Of a DNA stretch of 64,000 nucleotides, positions 13,568-23,501 are shown in pieces. The stretch spans positions 43,471,218-43,535,217 of the forward strand of contig NC_063448.1 in NCBI RefSeq assembly GCF_020379485.1, in the 5' to 3' direction. The position numbers and the translations under genes were made by a program. The first letter of the stretch is position 1. The number at the start of each line of letters is the position of its first letter. Source of the stretch: Brassica napus (Eukaryota; Streptophyta; Magnoliopsida; Brassicales; Brassicaceae). The notes below the pieces were generated by a model. The model searched no databases, was not told the origin of the DNA, and worked only from the letters and a program-made list of their open reading frames with translations.

Positions 13568-15167
13568 TTAATAGTTTTTTTAAAACGTTTATAAAACCTT
13601 TTGTAAATATATAAATGAAAATATGTTTGATGGGTTAATTTTTTTTTTTTAGGGCCGAGGATGAAGCCCGCCCCGCAGCCCGTCTTCGACGTAGTTCGGT
13701 GAGCGGTTCCCGTGCATCGGTATCGTCTCATGACTCGGTTCCCGCATATATTCCCGCTCCAGCTCCCTCTGCCCCTCACGCTGCCCCTCACGCTGCTGCT
13801 CAACAGGATCCGGGGGTCATGCCGGTTCATCTATTGGTTCAACAACCAGGTCGAGAGCATCTCCCGTTTCTCCAACTCAACCCACGACGAGGCCATAGCA
13901 CTTGGTTAGTATTTTTTTTTATTTGTACCGTTATATTTTTTGCTTTAATTAACTTGCTAACTTGTATTTTTTTTTAAAGGTTCACCAAGTCGAAAAATGG
14001 CATTAGCCGGAGCATCAACCAGATGATGTACTCCATGCTCCGTTTTGGATATCCAAAGTGGAGTGTGATCCCTTCCGACGAACGAGAGTTGTGGTTTCGT
14101 CAGTTTGCGGTATAGTAACCCTTCATTTTTTTTAAGTTTTTACATTTTTTTACATATATTTACTTATTAAATTGTGTTTGTTTTGTAGCAAGAGTTCAAC
14201 TGGCACTCCGATCTTACGGAAACAGTCCGTAAGAAATTCAACGAAAAGGCCATGGACTCTTACACAAAGCAGATAAACGCGTGGAAGACAGTTTGGCAGA
14301 AGAACAAGAAGCCACGGTTCATCAACGGGGGGGGGGGGTGGGAGCAGTTGATAGCTCATTGGGAGAGGGAAGACACTGCAGAGACGTCTTCTAGGAACTC
14401 CAGGAACCGGAAGAGCGATCGTGGCGGGAAAGGTATGTATGTGCACAACCTCGGCGCTTGCTCCATGTCTACTAAGGAGGATGAACTTGTAAGTTTTTTA
14501 TTATTATTTATCTTTATATTTTTTAAATAAATATTTTATATATTTTTTGGCTAATAATGGCGGTTTTTTTAGATCGAAGCAAATGACGGTAATCCCGTTG
14601 ATCGTCTCCAACTCATTAAGGTGGCTCACACTAACAAGACGACGGGTCAAATTCAGGACCCCGTGATCAGAGGTGTAGTTGATTTGGTGGAAGCTGAGAT
14701 AGTTTCTCAATCTCAGCCTCTCTCTGATGACGGCGACTCCACGGGAGCTTCAACCAACCTGTCTCTATTGCAAATAAATGAGATGGTTGAAAAGGTAATT
14801 TTTTTTATTAATATATTTTTTTTATAATGTCGATTACTTACTTGTCCATATTTACTTACTTTAAATATTTTTGTAGGCGGTTCCTAAAAGGAAAGGAGGC
14901 CGTTTAGTTGGGTTGGCCCGTCGTGCTTCTTCGTATCCGGCATCTTCTTCGCAAGCTCCGTATGCCGATCCCATGATTCTCGAGGAGCTACATGACAAAG
15001 ATGAACGGATTGGGGCATTGGAGGAGCAGAACACCACTATCCTTTCGGAGAATGCCACTATCCGTTCGGAGAATGCCACTATCCTTGCTGAGTTGGCATC
15101 CCAGAAGAAGTTCAACACCGAGATTATGCAGAAGCTAGATCGTTTGATGTCTTCGAGTTCATCTTAG
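13047..15167 (+). CDS. CACTA TnpA-like protein (plant transposase, Ptta/En/Spm family)
   Basis: Inferred exons: 13047-13048, 13653-13904, 13980-14109, 14189-14488, 14573-14794 and 14877-15167, all with GT-AG introns and one continuous frame to TAG. The start codon itself appears split: AT at 13047-13048 is followed by the donor GTAAGA, and the exon after the acceptor begins with G, rebuilding ATG. The protein has a Ser/Pro/Ala-rich N-terminus, the Transposase_24 core (YPKWSVIPSDERELWF, VRKKFNEKAMDSYTKQ) and a C-terminal coiled coil of heptads (LEEQNTTILSENATIRSEN). In En/Spm such proteins bind the subterminal repeats and regulate transposition. A run of 12 Gs (14327-14338) inside the coding sequence is prone to slippage. 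The alternative is a downstream start in exon 2. Confidence 0.78.
13534..13563. repeat. (TA)n microsatellite in intron 1 of the TnpA-like gene
   Basis: About 15 TA units inside a long AT-rich intron; expected to be length-polymorphic. Confidence 0.85.
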
Positions 15168-15374
15168 TTTATTTCGGCTTTATAAAACTTTCGGAATGTT
15201 TTTTTTTTCTATTTCGGTTTGTATGAATTTTAAACTTTATGAATGTTTTTTTCCTATTTCGGTTTTTATGAATTTAAATTTTATAATATTATTAGTTTTA
15301 AATTTCCAATTTTTTAAATTTATTAATATCAAAAAATATATAAAAATGCAAAATTAATTTGTAAAAAAAAAAGG

Positions 15375-15671
15375 GTATATACCGACGGACAACGGTCGTC
15401 GGAATATACCGACGGACATATATCCGTCGGAATTTACCGACAAACTCATTTCCGTCGGAATATACCGACGAACGTGGTTCGTCGGTATATTCCGACGACC
15501 GATGTCCGTCGGTAAATTCCGACGCCCAAAGTTCGTCGGAATAAACCGAGGAACCACGTTCGTCGGAATTGTAGTTTTCCGATGAACTCTGGTCTCGTGT
15601 AGCCGCATCGTAATATCGTCGGAAGTTCGTCAGAATGACGTTTCTGACGATTTCGGCCATCAGAATCCCCC
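15375..15671. repeat. Right subterminal TTCCGACGAC array of CACTA element 1
   Basis: Roughly a dozen copies of ACCGACGGA/TCCGTCGG words in both orientations up to the right terminus, mirroring the left subterminal array. Confidence 0.85.
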
Positions 15672-15686
15672 TGTTTTCTTGTAGTG
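15672..15686. repeat. Right terminal inverted repeat of CACTA element 1
   Basis: TGTTTTCTTGTAGTG, the exact complement of CACTACAAGAAAACA, followed by the TSD copy GAG. Confidence 0.92.
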
Positions 15687-15689
15687 GAG

Positions 15690-16218
15690 CTTTTTATAAT
15701 ACAAGTTTGTGACAAAAAAAAATTGTTCGCTCTCTTTTTTTTTATTGGTTTTCATTGTTAAACTTTTTATAAAGAATGAATTTCTCAAGCTAAGAACTTT
15801 TCAAACCATGTCTCAGATAAAATAGCATTAGATATAGTAATTTTTTTTTTTTGACTTTCAAATGTTCTGTAGATCACATTGATTTTCATGGATAGATGAT
15901 ATGTTTGCATATAGAAACAAAGCTGAACTGAGTTCCTCCGATTGAGTTCCAGAGGTCGCACTCTTTTGATTAATTTGAATCTAACGACGACAGGAGAGGC
16001 AAGGCAATCGTTATGCTAACTCCCATACACACACCCAAAAGTCCACTTATTAGTCGTCTATGTAGGCTGCATGTGTAGCCATTAACGATTATGTATCTAT
16101 ATACACATGCAGCCTAAAGAGTGAGTTTTTTTTTGTTTCAGAACGACATCAAGCTCTACACGTCTGCTAACAAACTTGAATAAAATTATACAAGATTTGT
16201 TTAGCAAAACTACTTTTA
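15690..16218. other. Spacer between CACTA element 1 and the PIF element
   Basis: Non-coding, AT-rich. It contains a short inverted pair: CTATGTAGGCTGCATGTGTA near 16059 and TACACATGCAGCC near 16103. Nothing else recognised. TTA at 16216-16218 is the left TSD of the PIF element. Confidence 0.5.
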
Positions 16219-16519
16219 GAGCATGTGCATTGCTAGCAACCTTAATTGTTGTTTAAGTGGGACATCATTAATTTTTAACTATTATAATTAAGACAAACAA
16301 CTTTGTTAAGAAACACTTAATTATAAGAGTTTATTGGTAGTTGCTTAATTATGGTTTTTAGCAATAAAAAAATATTAAATTTATTTGTAAACATAAAATT
16401 GTTAAAAAAGATTAAAATTATTTATTAAATAAAACAAAGTCAAATATAACATTTTAAACATAGATTTTAACATAAAAACATTAAAACAAAGATTACTAAA
16501 AAAAACATAGCATCCAAGC

Positions 16520-17838
16520 TCAGTTGTCGTTTCCAAATTTACTCCATATATGTTCAACCAAATCAGCTTTCAGGTGTTGATGCACTTTTTTATCACGAAT
16601 GTCATCTCGAACACCCATCATATTGGCGATGTTTGAAGGGATATTTCTAGAAAAGTCGAGATCGACATGTGAACTTCCGTTGCTTTCTCCTTGTTGGAAA
16701 TCCGAAGTATCAAATTGAGTGGATTCATCTCGTTCGTCTTCTACTATCATGTTATGGAGTATGATACATGCTCTCATTATCTTCTCAATCTTGACTTTAT
16801 CCCAAGAAAGTGCTGGATTTTTAATTATGGCAAATCGAGCTTGCAAAACTCCGAAAGCACGCTCGACATCTTTTCGGGTAGCTTCTTGACGTTGCGCAAA
16901 TAAAACTGCTTTTGGCCCTTGTGGACGTGAAATAGATTGGATAAAAGTTGTCCATTTTGGATAAATATCATCAGTGAGATAGTAAGCCAAACGGTACACT
17001 CTTCCATTGACCGAGAAATTCACTCGCGGGGCTTGACCATTTATTATGTCATCAAAAACAGGAGAACGATCAAGAACATTAATATCATTTAAGGTACCTG
17101 GAGGTCCAAAAAACGCATGCCATATCCAGAGATCATATGAAGCAACCGCCTCTAAAACGATTGTGGGTTTTCCCGAACCACGAGAATATTTCCCTTTCCA
17201 AGCGGTTGGACAATTCTTCCACTCCCAATGTATACAATCGATGCTTCCTATCATCCCGGGAAAGCCATGATACTCTCCAACATGAAGTAGACGTTGAAGA
17301 TCAGCTGGTGTTGGTCTTCTTAAGTACTCATCGCCGAACAAATTTATTATTGCTTCCACAAAATTTTCCACACATAACCGAGTAGTGCTTCCACCGAGCC
17401 TGAGGTATTTGTCGACCGCATCAACTGCTGAACCATATGCCAACACTCGAATAGCTGCTGTGCATTTTTGAAGTGTAGAGAGACCAAGCCTTCCGAGACC
17501 GTCCCTCTTTCGACGAAATAATTCAACTTCATTGGATAGGCGATCAACAATACGCAAAAACAATCGCTTGTTCATTCTAAATCGCCGTCTGAATAGATTT
17601 TGAGGATATGTTGGAGTGTCACTGAAATAATCATTCCATAACCGGATATGGCCTTTTTCACGATTTCTTTCGATAAAAACTCGTTTTTTCTTGTCCTCCT
17701 TTCATCTTCTAGACCACCATGATTGTTATACAAATTCTCAAATGCTTGATCGAAAGCTTGATCGAAATATTGATCAAAATATTGATCAAAAGATTCATCA
17801 AATTCTCTCTCAAGATTATTATGAGAAGAAGATGCCAT
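16520..17838 (-). pseudogene. Harbinger DDE transposase, broken by a one-base deletion
   Basis: Translation from 17838 (MASSSHNNLER) gives the typical N-terminus with Gln/Phe repeats (QYFDQYFDQAFDQAF). At the A-run complementary to 17684-17689 the frame shifts: one missing A separates it from the continuing frame that leads into MNKRLFLRIV at 17575. Downstream the DDE_Tnp_4 nuclease domain is complete: first Asp in GSIDCIHWEW, second Asp in GTLNDINVLDRS, Glu in DVERAFGVLQARF. The stop is at 16520. The family works as an endonuclease that needs its Myb-like partner to enter the nucleus and bind DNA. The alternative is that the 351-residue downstream frame is translated alone, but it lacks the usual N-terminus. 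Confidence 0.88.
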
Positions 17839-17999
17839 GAAATTATAAGGTTTTTTTTTTTTCTGAAAGTGATGAAGATGAGATTATGGACTTGGACAAG
17901 ATAGAATTTTTTATGAAAGAGAATGGAGAGTTCTTTTTAAAAGAGAATGGAGAGAACAGTGAGAAATCAGAATGATGAGAACTCATTTGTGTCTGATGC

Positions 18000-18543
18000 A
18001 ATATATAATGAGATTGGTGAGACAAACCCGTGACACACTCATTCAAATAAAACAACCTGTGACTGTCTCAATCCACAAACATGGTCAGTATGTTCAGACC
18101 CGTGACACACTCATACAAATAAAACAACACACACATGACTGTCAATAAAACAATACCCGTGACAAATAAAACAACAGACAGAGATATCAACCTCTCTCAA
18201 TCTACAAACCCGTGACTGTCTTCTTTGCTCCAACGATATCAGCTGCCTTTGCTCTCATCTCACCTTCCCAAACCCGTCACTGTCTTCTTTCGTAGACTCT
18301 CTCACCTGCATCAGAAACATTAACATGAAACATAACATTAAACAGAGAGTGAAACAGAAGTACCTGAACATTTAAAAAAAACTCCTCACATGAACAATAA
18401 CATTTAATCAACATTGTCAAGACACCACATAAAACAGAACATGAAACATAGAGTGAAACAGAAGTACATGAACTCGATGAAACCCAACAAACAGAACTAC
18501 ATAAACTCGATGAAAACCAACAGACAAACAGAACTATCCAAAC
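18000..18543. repeat. Low-complexity tandem words between the two PIF genes
   Basis: Imperfect repeats of CCCGTGACACACTCAT...AAATAAAACAAC (about 18025-18175) and of ACATGAAACATA...GTGAAACAGAAGTAC (about 18325-18535). No coding content. This is the spacer between the ORF1 gene and the transposase promoter. Confidence 0.55.
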
Positions 18544-19413
18544 TCAAACAGAGAACAACTCCTCAATCAACTTATTCTTTAGACCTTCCTCAGTCTCGGA
18601 CAGTGTCTCTTTTTTTGCAACAAGATTGTCAAGCAGAGACATCTTGTACAGCTTTTCTTTGTTGGCCACGTCCTGCTGCCTAATGTTCCACATTTTCTGA
18701 TACTCCTCCACGTCTTTCCCCTGAGGCTTCTTACCACGTGCCTTAGCTGCCTTCACACCCGGGGGACGAGTGGTGCCTTCATCACTCTCAGACGTCTTGC
18801 TTTCAGTCGCTTGAGATGTTTCTGATTGTGTACCGTCGTCAAACTTCCTCTTTTTTGAGCTTCCAACGTCTCTAGAGCTTGAAAGAGAGCACCATTTATG
18901 GTCATAGCGCAACTCCCTCCACGCATGCTCAAGGTTGAACTTCTTCTTATGGTTATTGTAGTAGATCTCATGCGCTTTTTTGAGAACATCAGTCTCATTT
19001 TGTCCACTGGTCTTCTCCCTTGTTGCAGCCTCATACGAGCCAGAGAACTTGCACACAGCTTCGTTGATCTTCTGCCACCGGTGCTTACAGTGCATCGGCT
19101 CTCTCCGTTCGCACTCTGCAGACTGGCTTGCCTCAAAGTAGGCCGCTATTCTATTCCAGAAAGCGCCTGATCTTTGCTCATTACCCATGACTGGATCTTT
19201 CCTCGTGTTTAACCATGAGGTGATGAACAAAATGTCATCTGAGATGGTCCATTTCTTGCGTTCACGGCGCTCTACAAGGCTCTCTGTACCGAGGTTGCAA
19301 TCCGGGTTCTGTTGAGTTCCAAATCCAGGAACTTCTGATGAACCAAAACCAGTTTGTTGACTTTGAAGAAGATCACTGAAATTATACCCACTCGTATATG
19401 GATTATAATCCAT
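18544..19413 (-). CDS. PIF/Harbinger ORF1, Myb/SANT-like DNA-binding protein
   Basis: A single open frame. I prefer the start at 19413 (MDYNPYTSGYNF), the usual beginning in relatives, although the frame stays open to an ATG at 19545. The trihelix/SANT-like domain follows (KKWTISDDILFITSWLNT, MHCKHRWQKINEAVCKF), then a basic Ser/Thr-rich linker and a C-terminal segment typical of NAM-associated or glutathione-transferase-T3-like plant proteins. In PIF/Pong systems this protein partners the DDE transposase and recognises the ends. It is intact here while the transposase is broken. Homologues are often misannotated as host transcription factors. Confidence 0.85.
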   Translation of the reverse strand: MDYNPYTSGYNFSDLLQSQQTGFGSSEVPGFGTQQNPDCNLGTESLVERRERKKWTISDDILFITSWLNTRKDPVMGNEQRSGAFWNRIAAYFEASQSAECERREPMHCKHRWQKINEAVCKFSGSYEAATREKTSGQNETDVLKKAHEIYYNNHKKKFNLEHAWRELRYDHKWCSLSSSRDVGSSKKRKFDDGTQSETSQATESKTSESDEGTTRPPGVKAAKARGKKPQGKDVEEYQKMWNIRQQDVANKEKLYKMSLLDNLVAKKETLSETEEGLKNKLIEELFSV

Positions 19414-20336
19414 ATCTGAATGTGTGAAAGAGGAGAGAAAGAAAAGAAGAAGAAGAATGAAGGTGTTTAGATGAAAGAGAAGATGTTTCAGTGAAAAAAA
19501 TACAGAAGGAGCAACGCGTTTAATAGAGGGAAGACGACTTGACATTTAACTAAACACATTCAACACAGCTTCACTCTACACATTCATCACAGACTAGACA
19601 TATATCTATGGCACATTCATCACTCTACACCATCACTAAACTCCAACCATAAGTTCTATTTATTACTCAACCATACGCTAACCTAACCATTTATTACTCA
19701 ACCTAAAAGATCAAACAAGAATTAATAGACTTAAATCAACCTAAAAGATCAAAGAGAACTTTGGATTTACCTTTATGTCCATGGTACATAACGTAAGCAT
19801 GGCAACTTCTCCTCTCCTCCGAACCAGTGTTCATTCAAACCTTTTTTTACCACATTCCAACAACAATGTGAGTAACAAAGACGAAAAACTCACTAACTGA
19901 AACAAAAGTCTCAACCTTTAGAATCGAGATTATAACCGTAAATTGATAAAATTCTAACCTTTGATTTAACATTGAAGTTCTTTCTTGTGAAGAAAGAATG
20001 AATCTCTCCAGCAACTTGCTTCGGTTCCTTCTTGATCCCTTCGCTAACAGAGAAATCAAAGAGTTTGGCGGTGCGATGTCTACGCTCTTTCTGGGAGAAG
20101 AAATCAAACCACCGTTCATACTAAAAATATTAAAATTTAGTCAAACAATACACAAGAACACAAAGGACCAAAATCAAAGACATGCAAAGACAGAGAAATT
20201 TTTAAAAAAGAAGGAAGTTTACCTTTCGATTGTAATCAGCAGCAACCGCCGATTTCCATCCTCGGGGAGAGCCACAAATTTTATCCGTCGAGGATAGCTA
20301 CCGTGATTCTTCGAAGATGGCCACCACGAGGAACCA

Positions 20337-20402
20337 GAGAGAATCGACGAGGAGAGCCACCGAATCGACGAGGAGAGCCACCGAATCAACGAGGAGACCC
20401 AG
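20337..20402. repeat. Triplicated 21-bp unit at the right side of the PIF element
   Basis: GAATCGACGAGGAGAGCCACC occurs about three times in tandem with small changes. No function is evident. Confidence 0.6.
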
Positions 20403-20933
20403 CGAGAACCACCGATGAATCTCAGACATCGACCAAAACCACCGATGAATCTCCATGCGACCCTCATCTTTCCTTTTCTTTCCAACTCGAATCAAAGAGA
20501 GAAGAAGAAAGGCAAACGATTCGATTTTTCTTTTCTACCCATCGTATCCCCTATCGCCACGCATCCCACAAGCTTCGATGCTTCCAGCGCTTAATTAAGC
20601 CACAGCCCTTAAGTAAATCCCTATTTTTCATTTAATTAAATTGTTCATTACACTAAGATCTGTAGTCTACAAAGTCTGCAATGCACATGCTCTTAAATAG
20701 TTTGTCTTTGCTTTCCACAGTTTTTAAATATAGTTGAAAACTTTATTAAAAAAAATAAGATTGTAAGGTTATTTTTCGGAATGCCCCATTCCTTCAAGAA
20801 GAGAAACATTTTCTATGTTTCCTACAAATTGATTCATTGGGTTCTCTCATCTCCTGCAGGTCGTGTATTTGAATTGACACACTCACTCTTTTGGACCTTG
20901 CTTCATCAAATCAATTTTGTTGTGGCATCTCCT

Positions 20934-22897
20934 TCATGTTTGTTCTTCTGCCAAAACTGATGTATACTCTTCTTGTTTTACATCTAAGACCTTATCAACG
21001 ACAGCTTCCCCTACACCCTGTAGAGCTCGGACCAGATCATCCACGCTCCTGTCAGTTTCCTTTACATCTGAAGATGCCATGGTATGATCCTCAGGTTCCT
21101 TAGACGTATCAAAACCGGACAAAGCTTGCAAGGGTGGAGTTGATGAAGAAGCTAAAGATGTTGTTGCTGCATCACCCAATTCTTTGGAAAGGCACACATA
21201 TTTAAACACGAGCTGTTTATAGCTATTTAACAAGTCTTCAACATCTCCTATTCTCAAATCACCCGCGTTTGCAAATAAGTAAGGGTATTCTTGGAAGATT
21301 TTGCTTGCCTCCGTATCCTTCAGAAGCCTTGCAGCACCCTTGTTTTCCAAATCAGATACGGATTCAGCTTTCTTCATTGGTATTTCACTGTTGGCGTTGA
21401 GTATGTCACTGGTTCCAGAGAGACTGTCAGACGATCTCGACTGGAAAAGAGTTGTTTCTCTCTTGGGATTCAGCATTTGAGTTTTATGAACAGTGGACTC
21501 GTCACGTGGGGGTGGTGGTGGTGCAGTAGACTGGATGCTTAAACCAGAGATTCGTGCCCGTGCAGATTCCATGTTCTTCTCAAACTCAGCTTGATCCATT
21601 GAAAGTGATTTCGCATCGATATTTGAGATGAAAGACTCTGCAGAGAGTATGTTTGTGAAGAAGTAGGCAGCTTCACCAACAAGTTTAGATTCACGCCTAT
21701 ATCTTTGTACATACAACAGGTTTGAGTGAAGCTGTGGAGGATTAGCCTGCAAAAAGAGAGTACAGAATGATCACTAGTACACGTAGTTGCACAAACAAAA
21801 CATGCATTACAATAAAAATACCTTTATTGTAACATATATCAAGACAGGAAGAAACTCGTCGGCTCCAGGCGTATTCTCATTAGAAGCAATGGAAGCGTTT
21901 AGGAGTAAGTTATTAATCACTTTGCAGCAGTTAAGGACACACACGAGCTTATCACGAGGAGCTTTGTACATGTTTATCTTCTGGAGCTCTTTCTGAGCTA
22001 GCTGCGGAAAGGAGAGAGAGAGAGAGTAAAATATTCACTCACAAGTGAAAAACACCAACGAGAAGATGGAACACTATATGCGAGCTAGATCAACTTACCA
22101 GCCAGGATGTTTCGTTTTGAAAAGTTGGTTTTATATCCAAATACTCAGGAGAAATGAACTGTTGAACCAAGGACATCTTCTGAAAGAGTTTCTCATCAGA
22201 TATAACGTCCTCGGTGTTTGAAGCAAAGACACGGGGAAACAGCTTTGTCATGACATACTTCTCTAAACCCTGCGCGTACATTTAAGAGGCAAATGATTTA
22301 AGGCAAGAAGATGCAAACGGAAAGAGAAGGACATTGATGATACTCACATCTCCAGCGCTGTCAAGTTCATCCTCAGAACAACCGGACCAAAGTGGATGAG
22401 CCCTGAAAGCAGCTTCCATCTTGGAAAAGAAGTCTTGAACTGCAGAAGAATCCTTTTCTGGGTCTGGCTCATTGTTCAAGAATGAAACAATGAAACTGCA
22501 ACACACACACATTGTCTTATGAAGCCAGAGAAAAAGAAGTAATGTAAACCCACAAAACACCTACCCTCCTCAACTTAACTATTATTATCCTCGACGAAGA
22601 GACTAACAGTGATAAGATCTAAGCTTTAGATATTGCTATCATAGGAGAACTTCTTTTTTTTTTGTTTGCTAAGCAAAATCATGACACTTGAGTCAAATCC
22701 AGCTATTCAGTAAAAAATCTAGCTCACATGTATCATTATTCTATAGCAAACAGAAGCTAAACACACACATGACTATCCTCATCTGCAGCGAAATAGAAAG
22801 AGAAGAACCTTTTGATTGATTTAACGAGATCGCCGGCGGAGGGTTTACGCATCCGCTCCAGGAAATCATGAATCGAAACGTCCGTGTTGTTCTCCAT
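20934..22897 (-). CDS. VPS9A: VPS9A, guanine-nucleotide exchange factor for plant Rab5 GTPases
   Basis: Five exons: 22809-22897, 22348-22495, 22099-22269, 21822-22001 and 20934-21746, all GT-AG, giving 466 residues from MENNTDVSIHDFLERM. The N-terminal helical region (FIVSFLNNEPDPEKDSSAVQ) precedes the VPS9 domain. That domain contains the catalytic Asp and Tyr in GADEFLPVLIYVTIKANP, the residues needed for nucleotide exchange in this family. The C-terminal third is low-complexity with a Ser/Pro linker. The protein activates RABF (ARA7/RHA1 and ARA6) GTPases on endosomes and drives vacuolar trafficking. I recall the Arabidopsis protein as about 520 residues, so the C-terminus may be shorter here. 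It is head-to-head with no known partner; its 3' end lies 240 bp from the PIF element. Confidence 0.95.
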
Positions 22898-23501
22898 CGT
22901 CGATCACCAGATTCGCCGTCAATCAGAACTCCGACGATTTGACCAAGAGCTATACAACAGAGATCGATCAAAGAGAAAGTTGAGTTCTTCTTCCTCGCAG
23001 ACTACTACAACCAAAACGACTGTCGTTTTACCAAGTTGGTGGCCGATGTGCTTCTGTGTTAACCGGTTATTATGTATCTTGGTTTAGTCTAATGTACCAA
23101 TCACTTACATTACAACTTGCAACATTCATCATTTTTTACCCAACTCATCAAATGATCAACCAACAAACGTATACACACCGACTCACCAACCCCAAAAGCA
23201 GACGAACATCACAAGCGAGATTATTAAGTCTTACAGGTAACGATCCCCAAAATCAATTACGAGGAAAAAAAGACCAAACTCTCAACCCAAAACGCTTCTC
23301 AAATCATTAAACATTTACCACAATTTTGTTCAAAAGAACCCACGAAAAAACTCCAAAGAAACATCAAAGGGAGTAAGTAGGTAGTGAAGAAGCATCATTA
23401 GATAGTGCAACACATAAGATCTGAAGAATTCTCTCTCATTCAGATACTTCTCACTACAAAGCACAAACGCCATCACAAAAAAGATTCTCAGACAAGGTCT
23501 T

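Larger units (their letters stand above)
8005..15686 (+). mobile_element. CACTA (En/Spm) DNA transposon, apparently coding-complete
   Basis: The element is bounded by inverted CACTACAAGAAAACA ends: the left end reads CACCACAAGAAAACA (8005-8019, one mismatch), and the right end is the perfect complement (15672-15686). A 3-bp TSD, GAG, flanks it at 8002-8004 and 15687-15689; CACTA elements characteristically make 3-bp duplications. Inside, both on the plus strand, are a TNP2-type transposase gene (8555-12156) and a Transposase_24/TnpA-like gene (13047-15167). Arrays of a TTCCGACGAC/GTCGTCGGAA motif lie beside both ends and between the two genes. With both genes open this could be an autonomous copy, except for the terminal mismatch. 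Confidence 0.93.
16219..20692 (-). mobile_element. PIF/Harbinger DNA transposon
   Basis: Perfect 15-bp terminal inverted repeats GAGCATGTGCATTGC at 16219-16233 and, complemented, 20678-20692, flanked by the trinucleotide TTA (16216-16218 and 20693-20695). A TTA/TAA TSD is the hallmark of this superfamily. Both expected genes are present on the minus strand: the DDE transposase (16520-17838) and the Myb/SANT-like ORF1 (18544-19413). The transposase has a one-base frameshift, so this copy could move only if a transposase were supplied in trans. Confidence 0.93.

Noticed and set aside
16059..16116. Inverted GGCTGCATGTGTA/TACACATGCAGCC pair as a possible MITE
   Set aside because: Arms are too short, with no TSD found around them; could be chance or the relic of an unrelated repeat.
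20303..20635. 110-residue open frame rich in RRGEPPN repeats near the PIF right end
   Set aside because: Derived from the triplicated 21-bp unit inside the PIF element; no homologue recognised and no start context.
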